Shown here piece by piece: positions 22,410 through 33,763 of a DNA stretch of 64,000 nucleotides; position 1 is the stretch's first letter, and every line of letters begins with the position of its first letter. The notes under the pieces are model-generated. The model saw only the letters and a list, made by a program, of their open reading frames with translations. It was not told the origin of the DNA and did no database searches. Position numbers and translations under genes: made by a program. The DNA is from Adiantum capillus-veneris. Lineage: Eukaryota > Streptophyta > Polypodiopsida > Polypodiales > Pteridaceae. The stretch lies in NCBI GenBank assembly GCA_014529385.2, contig CM043958.1:78840669-78904668 (forward strand). Direction: 5' to 3'.

Positions 22410-24420
22410 TTACCTTGATTGGAACAATCGGTTCCTACTAGGTATCACTTGGACTACGTTCACTACTATTTTACCCTTGTTTAAAGGATTTTTTGGACAA
22501 TCTTCAGGGAAGAGTCCTCGCTTTTTGCAACATTGTATGCAATAAGCTTCAACTAGCTTAAGGATATTGTCACGCTCTGAGCATTCATTTTTCCAATGTT
22601 CATCTGTACCACATTTATGATAGTTTCCAGTTCTTGGCTCAATCATGTGTCTTACCATTGGAGGTCTAACACCTTGATTAGCTACATAGTACATTGGTGT
22701 AAGCTCTGGTGTAGTATAAGTCATAGGTTCTTCCATTGGTGGTGGATGTGAATTATACCAGTCTCCTTCTGCCATTACTATAGATGGACTAGGCTCAGCA
22801 TAGGGTGTAACAGGCACTAGTGCTTGTTCATCTATGACTCCCTCTCAGTGCATGTACTTTACAAGCACTACATTATGTCCAGGATATGGAGGTTGTTGAC
22901 CCAACACGGGTTTGAGGTCTTTCCATATCCATTGGTGGTCTTTGAGCTGGGGCCATATAAGGTTGATATTTGTACATGGGTTGTGCTTGTGGCCTCATAG
23001 GCACATATTGAACATTCCCATCATACTTTGGTTGATAATAGCACTCATTGGTCTCATGGTTGGTCCATTTTCCCTCGATTGCACACCATTTTTGTGGCCT
23101 AATTGGTTGTCCTTGTTGAGGTTTCCCTTGCCTTGGTCCCCTCATACATGATTTTTGCATGATATTCATCATGTCATTCATCCTTTTGAGCATGTTTTCT
23201 ATGGCTCTAAGCGGTGCTGCAACAGTCGTTCCCACTTGTGTTGGTTTGGTGGATGCTATTTTCTTGCTTTGGTTATCCGTAGGGACATTTTCTTCATTGA
23301 AAATATCACAAGTGTCTCCTAAGTCCACAGCATCTGACACACTCTTCTAGGGTCATATGCTTCTTGCTATACAATACAGCATGAAGTTCCTTGTTTAGCT
23401 GTTCCTTTAGAAACAATGATACTAGTATTTTTTCTGCAGGTATCTCTAGCTCTGGGCATCTTGCAATGTATTCCTTCATTCTAGTTGCACAATCCCTAAC
23501 AGACTCACCTTGTTTCTCTTTGAAACTATAGATTTGAGCTACCGTATTATGTTTGATCCCCGTTTTGGAACAAGCAACTAAAATCCCTTGAGCTAATGTA
23601 TTTAAGTCCATGATCAACCTTGGTGGAATGTTTTGGAACCATGTCACTAATTTTCCTTCTAATGTCATTCCAAATCCCTCAAATTGAGTATAGAAATCAA
23701 ATATGCGTTCAGCTCTTAGCACTTGTTTAAAGCTTGCTAGTGGTCATATGGATCCCCATGTCAACTCCAAGTCTCCTAGCAGTTGTTACTGTTCCAAGTC
23801 TTTCAAATAAGTCTGTTGGAAATAGTGACTCATGTAGCCTTGGACTGGCTTTAGTTGCCCGGTTTTCTTCGTGGTGAGGTGATTTTTGGTTTCTTGACAT
23901 TACTCTCAAAAGATCTCTCGTGGAGTTCATCTCTTGGAATAGTTTTTGGTCCTTGGACCAATATCCAATCCCTTTGGAATACCCTCGGTATTTGGTTTGT
24001 TCCACCTCCTCAGATTCATCATAACAAAGTTATTGTTATAAAAATCCCTAAATAGGTAGGTTGGTAGATCTACTAAACCCTTGTCTTTGAGTTTGAAGAT
24101 ATAGATGATTTTCATGGCTGTTAAAACTGTCCCGATTTGGCATGAGAAGTCCATAGAAGATCCTTGATGTTTCTATCCTCCCAACAATCGACTCCAATCC
24201 TAGGATTATCCATACTAAGCTGTTTCAAAGGCTTCAAATCAACTTGATCATATCCTTAGAATCCTAAAGTTGGTGGTCCTTCTTTTGCTTCCATATCTAG
24301 AATTATGGTATTTACTTCTAACCCCCATTTGTCTGTTACGTCAGGGTTGTCTACTTGTAAATACTGAGTTCCGTTTCTATCCATGTATATTTTTCCTTGT
24401 TTCTTTGTCATGATTTACTC
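22410..24420 (-). pseudogene. GypA-1 gag remnant
   Basis: Gag builds the virus-like particle. From the right, the N-terminal part reads DPNEVYAIFIDDHDIEFEE, then KQGKIYMDRNGTQYLQVDN (about 24330-24470). The capsid-like part lies at 23306-23722 (EGKLVTWFQNIPP, IKHNTVAQIYSFKEKQGES), and matches GypA-2 at 48410-48570. Then come KWCAIEGKWTNHETNECYY near 23060 and a nucleic-acid-binding cysteine region near 22600 (HKCGTDEHWKNEC, then YCIQCCKKRGLFPEDCPKNP). The first cysteine of the first knuckle reads Y. Stops and frame changes break it. Confidence 0.8.
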
Positions 24421-25353
24421 TTCAAACTCTATGTCATGGTCATCAATGAAAATTGCATACACTTCATTAGGATCCAGGTAAACCTGAGCTCCATGGAGAT
24501 TAGTCTTATAGAAAGAGAGCACATGTGCTTATATTGCACTGTCGTTCCGGTTTTTGAATGAGTTGAATAGGAAGAATTTCAGATGTTGATTATGAAAAAG
24601 TGTCTAAAACTTCTTCAAAGATAGTGTGCAAGTAATCCCCTTGGTTCACACTCTCTTCGGTGGATACTCTATTAGTGGTCTCTTCAAATATGCCTTGATT
24701 TGCTAGTATATGACCAGATCTAAGGTTCATATAGACATGTGAAGCCTTGGATAGAGTACTTATCGTCCGATTGACTTGTTGTCAACTTCTTCCACTTGAC
24801 TTGATTGCAACTTCTGACAAGCTTTCAATTTCTTGTCTGCAACCTGATTCATGTATCCGTTTTAATCAAGTTAGATATTCTTTCACAAAGACTGTACAAG
24901 TTTTGCTAGTTATTGTGACTGGTCTATGTGTATCTCTTCAAATTGAGCTAAGTGAGTCAGCACTTGAGACTTTCAGATTCTACTTTTGCAAAAAGCCAAA
25001 GGACTAATCTGCAACCAGGAAATTGAGTGAATGTGTACTAATTTGGATCCGCTTGAACTCAAAATTGCCCGATGGCCTTGTATTATGTTGGTCTAACACT
25101 GTACAAGTTCAAAAGTCAAAAAGTCTATCTTTCTGTATCAGTAGTAAATAATTGCTATTATTTACCTTTCTCAATTTTTACACTTTTTGGCTTGTTTTGC
25201 CAAGTATGCAACTTGTTAAGGTCTTTGGACAAGTTTCACTAAGTTTGGATAAAATTTGTTCTAAGTTATTAACTATTTCGTGTCCGCAGGCTCAGTTTTC
25301 AAGAATCTGGCTTAAGTCACACTTTTGTGATTTCACCAAAATTGATTTGCAGT
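24421..25353 (-). other. Probable GypA-1 5' leader
   Basis: Past the gag start no coding signal is visible. This should be the leader of GypA-1, but I could not identify its primer site or 5' LTR. The CACTA-type terminus at 25354 marks the right limit. Confidence 0.4.
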
Positions 25354-26089
25354 CACTACAAGAGGTCACTTAAATTCTGGCGCCAAATTACCGGCATCAA
25401 TGGTGGACGTCGGTCTATGGGTAGGTAAGTATGGAGGGAGATGGAGTTTTTAAAAATTTTCATTTTTGAATTTCCAGCCTCTATTTTGATGTGATTTTTG
25501 ACATCTATTACGATGCACTTTCCGATGCCTGTATAGATGTATGTTTCGATGCCTATACCGAAACCTGTACCAGTGGACTCTGCAAAAAACAAACCCATGG
25601 GTCTTTTCCCTGCACATCTCTCTTCTTTTGCTCTCTTCTTCCTCACCTACTGCAGATCTGGTGCGAAACAAGTTGCCGATGTGAAAATCTTGCTTGTGGA
25701 CTACTCCATAGCACCAAGGTGAGATTGTTATCAAGTTTTCTTGTAGATTTAGGGTTTAGGGTTTAACATAGTGTGTGTGTGTGTTTTTGCAGGTTCGAGG
25801 ATGTTCACAACACCCTTTCTTGCTCAAATAGACTGCATGTGAGTGCTTGAACTTTTAATGCACATTAAAATAGTTTAAATTAATTTGTATATTGACAAAA
25901 GAAAATTTCATGCTTTAAACTTTCAATGCTTTAAATATTTATGTCATTTTGTTTCGAAATAATGCTTTTAAAATTTTTCTTTTTGAATTATGGTTTGTGT
26001 TGTGAAATTTCGTTTTGGTTTATGAAAAAATCTTGTTTTGAAGAAAATATGTTTTGACTTATGTCGTTTTTAAAAATATGCGATTGATT

Positions 26090-27760
26090 CGGTTTAGTTT
26101 AAGTTAAATATAGGTTAGGTTATGGTATAGGTTATATGATAATCTATAAGCTATAAGTTAGGTTATACGTAAGGCTATGTTAGGTTAGCTTAGCTTATAC
26201 GTTAAGTTAGGTTATAGGACGTTAATTATGTTAGATTAGCTTATAGGTTAGGTTTTAGGTTAGGTTTAAATTATAGGTTAAATTAATTTATAAGTTACGT
26301 TATAGGTTATAGGCTAGGTTAGCTAGATTATAGGTCAGGTTTAGGCAACAAGTTAGGTTATAAATTGTACGTAAAAAGTTAAGTTTGGTTATATGTTAAG
26401 TTAACTCATGTTTAGGTTATAGGTTTGGTTCAAAAAAAATGCAAAAAATGGACTTCAATTAGGTTAGGTTATAGGTTAGATTACAGGTTAGGTTTATGTT
26501 ATAGGTTAGGTTTAGAGTATAGGTTAGGTTATAAGTTATGCTAAATTGGGTTTAGATTATAGGTTAAGTTTAGGTTATAGGTTATAGGATACATTAGATT
26601 ATAGGTTAGGTTAGAGCTATCGACAAATTCATAGTAGAAAAAACACAAACGGACTGCAAAGGTGACTAGTGTACGTATGTACTTCAAAAACCGCAAACGG
26701 ACTTCGATTAGGTTAGGTTATAGGTTATAGGCCGTTAGGTTTTAGATTATGTTAGTTTAGGTTAAAGGTTAGGTTAGATTATAGCTAGGTTAGGTCAGAG
26801 CTAGCGACAAATTAATGGTAGAAAAAAACACAAATGGACTTCAAAGATGACTCGTGTACTTCAAAAAACGCAAACGAACTTCGGTTAGGTTAGGTTATAG
26901 GTTAGGTTTAGGTTGTATGTTAGGTTAGGTTAGGTTTAGGTTATAGGTTAGGTTAGAGCTAGCAGTAAATAGTAGAAAACACGTAGACAGACTTCGAAGA
27001 TGACTCGTATACTTCAAAAAAGAAAAACGGACTTCGGTTAGGTTAGCCTATATGTTAGGTTTAGGTCGTAGGTTATGTTACGCTAGGTTAGGTTTAGGTT
27101 ATAGGTTAGGTCAGAGCTAGCTGCAAATTAATGGTAGAACAAATGAAAACGGACTTCGAAGATGACTCGTGCACTTCAAAAAATGCAAACGGACTTTAGT
27201 TAGGTTAGGTTTAGGTATGGGCTAGGTTATGTTAGGATTGGTTAGGTTTAGGTTAAATAGGTTAGGTTAGATTATAGGTTAAGTTAGAGCTAGCGGCATA
27301 TAGTAGGAAAAATGCAAACGGACTTCAAAGATGACTCGTGTACTTCAAAAAATGCAAACAGACTTCGGTTAGGTTAGCTTATAGGTTAGGTTTAGGTTGT
27401 AGGTTATGTTACGTTAGGTTAGGTTTAGGTTATAGGCTAGGTTAGAGCTAGCGGCAAATTAATGGTAGAAAAAATGCAAACGAACTTTGAAGATGACTCG
27501 TGTACTTTAAAAAATGCAAACAGACTTTGGTTAGGTTATAGGTTAGGTTATATTATAAGTTAGATCAGATTATAAGTTAGGTTGGAGCTAGCGTCAAATA
27601 GTAGAAAAAATGCAGACGGACTTCGAAGATGACTCGTGTACTTAAAAAACGCAAACACAATTCGATTAGGTTAGCCTATAGGTTAGGTTTAGATTGTAGG
27701 TTATGTTACATTTAGGTTACAGGTTAGGTTAGAGCTAGCAGCAAATCGTTAAAAAAACGC
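26090..27760. repeat. TTAGGTTA-rich tandem array in CACTA-2
   Basis: From about 26430 a unit of roughly 165 bases repeats seven to eight times. Each has AGGTTAGGTTATAGGTTAGG-like runs, then GAGCTAGCGGCAAAT, AATGGTAGAAAAAA, GCAAACGGACTTC, and AAGATGACTCGTGTACTTC. The start of the array (26090-26420) is an irregular TTAGGTTATA-rich run without the spacer part. It is not true telomere repeat (TTTAGGG). Confidence 0.85.
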
Positions 27761-27810
27761 AATCAGACTTCAAAAGTGTACACAGACTTCAAGAACCTTA
27801 ATATATGGTC

Positions 27811-28090
27811 ATTGACCAATAAAGACGAGATTATTACCCTTTGTTCCTAATCTCTGTGCAAGTGTAGATCGAGGTGTGCGGGAATTGGGCATGTCTAGAG
27901 AATGTGAGGTTGTTAAAGCTAGCAGTAAATAGTTGAAAAAACGCTATCGAACTTCAAAAGTGCACACAGACTTCAAGAACCTTAATATATAGTCATTGAC
28001 CAATAAAGACGAGATTATTACCCTGTGGTCCTAACCTCCGTGCACCTCTAGAACGAGGTGTGCAGGAATCGGGCCTGGCTAGAGAATTAG
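27811..28090. repeat. Two copies of the CACTA-shared ~90-base block
   Basis: Blocks at about 27813-27912 and 27991-28090 each start CATTGACCAATAAAGACGAG and end CTAGAGAAT; they lie in a 178-base direct repeat. The third copy is at 15531-15612 in CACTA-1, which links the two elements. A GCACCTC...GAGGTGTGC inverted repeat sits inside two of the three copies. Confidence 0.85.
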
Positions 28091-28315
28091 ATGGTTTATG
28101 GTGAGATATTTTTGACCCTGACAACAAGGACTTGGGGCATGCCAGTAGGCAATATATTGAGCACCATTAAAAAGCAAGTTTTTGAAGAAAATGTATGGGG
28201 TGGTATCCCATATGTACTTCTTTTGAAGGTTCCTCACTACATTTGGCTTGGCAAGAAAAGAGCTTATATGCCTGGGTATGTTGGAAATGGCACCGCATTA
28301 GATCATGTTTATTGA
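28091..28315 (+). other. Short open frame of unknown origin next to CACTA-2
   Basis: A 74-codon frame begins exactly where similarity to the CACTA block ends. It has a protein-like composition (VGNILSTIKKQVFEENVWGG, VPHYIWLGKKRAYMPGYVGN) but I do not recognise it. It could be a piece of a host gene captured by the element, or chance. No splice sites are evident. Confidence 0.3.
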
Positions 28316-28847
28316 AATTGATTGCACATATGTAGGAATTCAACCAATGTACAACCTCCTTGTGGATAAAATTTTGGTTACTCTTTGTGAAATATCTGAC
28401 AATGTATGCTTGTAAAAATAGTGCTCCTCGAGATTACCTGCTATTTCAACCATAGCTGTAGCTCAATCTCAAGGAAATTTCTTGGCTAATTGTAACATTT
28501 TTCAAACTCTTCAATTGTATCTTAAAGATACTAAACCATGCACGCATGCTTCCACCTTGTCATCATCATCAACGTTGACACCAAAGGATGCAAGACATAG
28601 TAGTTCAATGTAAGGTCTAGAATCCCACTATTGATTATGAAGTATCGAAAAGCGCTATGTGATTATATACATGGGGAATTGTATATCAGAGAGAAAGAGA
28701 GAGAGAGAAATTCACATGTTTCAGTGTTTGAGAAAAATCAATTTCACAAACATCTAGGAAAGATCCAAAGAGTAAATTTTTCAAAATAATCTATACTTTT
28801 TACAATTTATTAATATTTTCTTGATTTTTCAAAGCAGATTTTATCCT

Positions 28848-28937
<90 letters not shown>

Positions 28938-29877
28938 TCCTGAAAGAATGAGTCAATGCTTAGAGCTGAGTCTCACTGTATTTTGGTGGGATTAATAAAA
29001 TTCATAAATTTTGTTAAATTGTGGTCTTACACCTGAACTAGATATTAGCACAATGAGGGAAACATGAAGACGAGATCTTTGTAGTGCTGCAAATGCAACT
29101 TTTTTCGGCTACATTACTAGTATTAAGGGGCATTTGCGCCTCCTTATAGGAAAATGGTTTCCGCTGATCCTTTTGTCTCATTTTTGCCTTCACCTACGGA
29201 TTAGCAGGACTGATTTTTAGAGATTGATTTACTAAAGTTTGAAATATCTAGCGGGACTTGGCTCTAAGCTGAGGCACACTTTTTCCAAACACTTGCTTCA
29301 ATGGTTGTCCATTTGTGTCCAACCTACAACCAACCACGCTACATTCTCGTGAGAACTGCGAGCAGTTTTGTGATTTAAATTTTGTGAGAGGCTGAAAAAT
29401 TGCATCAGGAGTCTCACTTTGCTTGTTGTGGTCTATGGTTCCTAGGTTGCTCCACCCTTGCATGGGTCGCAACTAGTTGCCAACCAATTACCTTGGGGGG
29501 TTCACTATGTGTAAAACTACCATATCACGTGCGTTCAAGACATGTTGTAGAACCCCTTATCTGTGAATTTTGTTAGGAATATAATGTACCCTTTTCTTTT
29601 AAAATCTGTAAGTTTTTTTCAAGTTTGAAACAATAATGCCCTTTTGTATATATATTTATGTAAGTTTCAAGAACTTTAAATACCCTTCTGTTGAACTCAC
29701 GTGATAGGTTACATTTTTATTAGGTGACCTCCCCGGGCCAGTTACGTTCTTCTTTAAAAAATTCTCATGGAAACTAAAAAAGTTTGCAATTGGTTGCCAC
29801 CCAGCCTTCACGTGAACTAGCCTAGAGAACTTTGAAAACTCAAAGAGACATGAACTCTTTCAGAGTTTTTTTTTTGG

Positions 29878-29916
<39 letters not shown>

Positions 29917-30181
29917 CGTGCGAAGTGGTTTGATGTGGTTCACGTATTGGCTTGGTTTTCATGAGGGCTAAGACTTAAGTGGGAGAATGTGCAAGTTTGA
30001 AGAGAAAGAGAAGAAAGATAAGGCAAAGATTGAAGTAGATATCGTCAGTTTTGGTCTCTCAAAGTGCAAATACTTTTTATTAGAGATGGCTTGACATTTT
30101 TTTGTAAAGACGTTTCGTATATGCTAAAAATGGATTGGTTATTGTTCTGATGATAGTGATATTTTTTTTCTCTTTTTTTTT

Positions 30182-30242
<61 letters not shown>

Positions 30243-30733
30243 GAGAGAGAGAGAGTGAGATTTAAGCATCTTCACAATTATGAGCGCTCTTCCTCGTGGA
30301 TGGACATGGCAGCTCTTGATTTCGCAAGTCCCCATCACCTGAAAAACAATGCATTGTCAATACAATGCAACCCTAGTTTCCCTCATCCAGCTAGCAAGGT
30401 CTCCTTACCACCTTGTCATGAGAAGACACAAGCTCAAAAGAGTTTGAAGTTTGCTGCAAACAAATTATGGCCTTCTTGACATTTGCTAGATTTTACCAGA
30501 CAATAATCCAAAATGGAAAGGAGCCAGATCTTCCATCCTTGTGAAATAAGTTGTTCAATTAATCTATATTTATGCTTCCAAAAAATATATTTTTGCTAGC
30601 AATAGTGACATGTATAATGAAAATTAAATTTGTATAACCATAATTTTGGGGAGCAATGGTGCTGGCATTTATTGTTTGGGTCTAGAGAAATATCTCTCTA
30701 GGAAAGAAGTATACATATACTTGAGCAACTCAC
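28316..30733. other. No gene seen; microsatellites
   Basis: This 2.4 kb stretch holds a run of 34 C (28849-28882) followed by (CT)n and (CA)n to about 28933, (GA)n at about 29880-29913, and (TA)n at about 30183-30239. Frames through the repeats are artefacts. I see no LTR ends or inverted repeats that I can support. Confidence 0.6.
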
Positions 30734-31325
30734 TTAATAACTGTGCTCAATTTTGAGCTTATGCGCTCGGATAAGTTTGCTAAATGTTTGGTAGAGCTCG
30801 AAGCAAATGTGCAAACCACCTTCAAGAGCCATGTACTCTGCTTCATTGTTACCTTTTGCATCAAGTTTCAACCCTTGTTTCCTTACAAGTTTTTGTTGTG
30901 CATCATAAATGGCAATGCCTCTTGAAGCAGCATCATGACTTGGTCCGATAAGAGCCATCAAAATATAACAGTGAAGCATCTGATATGGCAAGAGTCTTGA
31001 CTTTCTTCTTTCACACCACCTCTTGTTTAAGCAAAAGAGGAGTGTCTTTATAAGTTAGTAAATGTGCCAGGGTAGCCTGAGTACTCTCTTCCACCAAAAA
31101 GGTGAACTGAAACTCCTAAAGTTCAATAGCCCATCTCATCACTGTTTTTGATATATTTGAATTATTGAACAGCTGGGGAAGCAATGAATAAGTGGTGAGA
31201 AAGGTGAATGGATCTTGCAGCAAGTAGTGTCTTAATTGTCTGCAAGTATAAACCAAAGAGCTTGCATATTGGTAGAGTGTCCCTTGCTTCATAAGAAGAC
31301 ATAGGAGGCGTATATTGAATCTCAC
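30734..31325 (-). pseudogene. Ty3/gypsy RNase H plus second RNase H fragment (Tat-like)
   Basis: From 31325 the minus strand reads the end of the RT-linked RNase H (YTCRQLRHYLLQDPFTF, VMRWAIEL, then a spacer STQATLAHLLTYKDTP). A second RNase H follows: LLYFDGSY near 30985 with its first acid residue, then, after a frame change, DAKGNNEAEYMALEGGLHIC with the second acid residue. A second RNase H behind the first is a hallmark of the Tat lineage (Ogre, Retand). Integrase does not follow; the fragment ends near 30734. It is interrupted by stops and frame changes. Confidence 0.75.
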
Positions 31326-31549
31326 GGTACAATTTATTCAAGGGGAAAGGAAGAACACCCTAGCATTTGGAAATATTGGATGAGTCTAGGTAAGAACTTG
31401 GCAGTGAGAGAGAGAGAGATACCCTACATAAAGATCCTAACATGTCGTGAGTGGATTCAATTTAGCCACCCTTGGCCACTGTCTGTCTAAGCCATCAAGG
31501 GTCCCACTGGGACAGCTTATAGACTAGGCGTATTGATTTACTTCCACCT

Positions 31550-32414
31550 GTGGGACAGGTGTCTAAGCTCATCCTATCTTATTGTAGACATAGCGAGAAC
31601 CACAAATATAATTTTCAATCCATGGGACGAAGCTGACTCGACTAGTGCATAGAGGCTACAAGAGGTTGTCAATCTATTGGAAAACAATAGACAACTCGTT
31701 GAGTTACACTCAAATGACCGAAATCACCAAAAGCTAGTCGCTAATCAGCAAACAAACCATAACCGTTAGAGCATCAAATGACATCCAAACGTTATAAACT
31801 TCTAGGACATGCTTATAAGACCTAAGCACACATGATTATGGTCTCAAATCTCACTTTAGATCAAGGAAAAAATCACGATTATTAACAACAGTGAGTTTTT
31901 GACCTAGTTGTTTTCGACCTAGAATGCATCTATAGGCTTAGCAATGATGCACCAATACTCCACTTATACTTTTTTTATGATTTTTTATCTTAAATTCCTA
32001 CTTGATGAAATTAGGCCGCAGGGCGACGACGCCAAGCTATAGATTACCATGAAATGTTTACGTCAACGCGTAGAGCTCCTACCTGCAGTTGCCACACAGC
32101 AGACGACACTACAATGTGATAACCGGGAAGGGAGTAGGAAGCAGGAGAATGAGAGAAGTGAGTGCCGTTAGCTCACGCTATGTTCTATTATCCAAAAACT
32201 TACAAAATACTTACAAAAATTGGCTTTTAAACCTTGGCCAAGATTTCTGTGGTCAAAACTAATAATCTAGGAGCTCTAACTAAAGATAGGTTGATACAAT
32301 CTGGAAGCTTGTAGCCCCAGCTCATCAATTACACTGTTTATCTAGAAAGAAGGAGTTACAACATTTCGGATAAAAGCTCCAAAAAATGTTATTCGAGTTA
32401 GCTTGCTGCTAACA
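31550..32414 (-). repeat. LTR-A copy 2 (3' LTR of the pol-less minus-strand element)
   Basis: It begins TGTGGGACAGGTG and ends GCTTGCTGCTAACA. It aligns by eye with 3149-4070 throughout. A pyrimidine run (32415-32428) lies directly right; on the minus strand this is a polypurine tract ahead of the LTR, so this is a 3' LTR whose element extends to the right. The outer flank (CCACC) does not match a duplication with the other side, as expected for one end only. Confidence 0.75.
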
Positions 32415-32428
32415 ATTTCCTCTTCCTC
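32415..32428 (-). other. Polypurine tract of the LTR-A element
   Basis: Reversed it reads GAGGAAGAGGAAAT directly before the LTR start TGTTAGCAGC. It primes plus-strand DNA synthesis in LTR elements. Confidence 0.6.
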
Positions 32429-32453
32429 AACTGTGTCATCCCTTGACATAGCT

Positions 32454-32995
32454 TCATGGACTGCAGTAGTCTTTGGGTTGATGGCGACTCGTGAGGTGGT
32501 CTTTAAGCGCATGGAGGGCTTTTTCATATTTGATTCGTCTTTCTTTTTCTGGGACTTGCAAAAACTGCATGGTGACTCTGTTCTTAAGTTCAATGGTTGA
32601 ATAGACAACAAAACTTGATGTAAGGTTTCTAATCACTAGCCCAAATATCTTCGTTTTCCATATAAAGAAACTTGTATAGAATGCCTCTTTGAATGCCAAC
32701 ATATTGCTAGATGGCAGAAACATACATCTGGCATAGAAGCTGTAGAGGATTTCTTGTGAATTTTGTCCACTTAAATCATAGCATAGACCTTTGCTGCCTT
32801 CGAGAAAAGACATCTATGGTGCTCCTGCTTGCTCAGGCTCATGAAAAGTTTGAATGCAGGTGAGCAACATTCTACAGATCTTATAAAGCATTGCACATGA
32901 GAGGTTAGGGAGGCTCTTGAAGAAGGTCATGGCACTCATTAGGGTTTTCACCATGTATTCTTCTTTTGCTGGTCCCTACTTTGGAGCTGGCAGTC
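32454..32995 (-). pseudogene. C-terminal part of the pol-less element protein (minus-strand copy)
   Basis: Minus-strand reading from 32995 gives EEYMVKTLMSAMTFFKSLPN, LSCAMLYKICRMLL, a stop, then CYDLSGQNS and MFLPSSNMLAFKEAFYTSFF. The plus-strand element at 61500-61830 reads EQYMVKTLTGAIKLFTGSPD, LSCIMLRKICKTQLL, YDLSAQPSH, MFLPSYHLQAFEEAFYTGFF. The match shows that the two elements encode related proteins just ahead of their 3' LTRs. The function is unknown. Confidence 0.75.
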
Positions 32996-32999
32996 GTTG

Positions 33000-33721
33000 G
33001 TGCGCTCAAGCCGTTGGTGTCATCAAACAACAAGTGCATGGCAACAGACAGATTGACGATAGCGTACTTGCACATATATTAGATGCAGTTTTAAGCAAGC
33101 ACCGCAGTGGTATGCATGTCAAATACGTCCCTTTACAGGTCAAAGCGTGGTTTTTGGAGCTCTGCTAGCCGGGAAACTTGATCGCATGTACGCCAAATCG
33201 AACATCAAGGTCAGCGGACTCAAAATCTTTGTGTATTCGAGTGCGGCTGCATGGTCGTTTACTATTCGGGCATCATTTCAAGCTTGAAACGATGGTCGAC
33301 CGCGGCAATCACTATTCAGGGGAATCTTTTTGGTGGTCGGGTTGGAATCTGGGCCATTAGCACTGTGAAATTCGAATATCAAGGCATGCGGAGCTCGCGA
33401 TAGTCGTGCCGAGCATTCTCTCGTGGGAAGGTGGCCCAACTTGAGAGGAACTAAAAAAAAAAGGTGGCCATCTGCAGAAAAATGAGCAGACCTGTAGGAA
33501 GGTGGCGCCATTTGGATCATTAGGGGGCGTTTCTGTATGAGAAGCGGACACTGGAGAAGGGCTAGTGGGGGGAAGGTTGGAAGCGCCACCTGGTGGCCAT
33601 GCAAGGGCAAAAAACGGGAGCCACGAGCCAGAAGCGGAGGAGGAGGGTCGTGAGTTGCAAGAGGGCTAGCAGTTGAGCTTGGCCGTGAGCAAGAGGTAGG
33701 CCAGAGAGGTGCCAATAATAT

Positions 33722-33763
<42 letters not shown>

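Larger units (their letters stand above)
25354..28090 (+). mobile_element. CACTA-2, 5' part of a second CACTA relative
   Basis: It starts with CACTACAAGAGG at 25354, identical to the CACTA-1 terminus. A GATGCCTATA/CCGATGCCTGTA repeat near 25520-25560 could be subterminal repeats. A small exon-intron-like stretch follows (donor near 25720, GTGAGATTG; acceptor near 25790, TTTTTGCAG). Then comes a TTAGGTTA-rich tandem array and, at 27813 and 27991, two copies of the block found at 15531 in CACTA-1. No transposase is visible and no matching right end was found; TTTGTAGTG at 29074-29082 is a weak candidate only. It looks like a non-autonomous or truncated element. Confidence 0.65.

Noticed and set aside
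25375-25390. Primer-binding site (TCTGGCGCCAAATT) of GypA-1
   Set aside because: The core TGGCGCCA is present, but no LTR start follows and the site lies inside the CACTA-2 terminus region.
26090-27760. True telomere repeat or subtelomere
   Set aside because: The units are TTAGGTTA and TTATAGGTTAGG, not the plant TTTAGGG, and they lie in a 165-base unit within a CACTA-type element.
29070-29082. Right end of CACTA-2 (CTTTGTAGTG)
   Set aside because: Only nine bases fit, the preceding bases do not match the terminus, and the flanking triplets (AGT and CTG) do not form a duplication.
30045-30479. Frames on both strands with Tyr-Ile repeats
   Set aside because: Produced by the (TA)n microsatellite.
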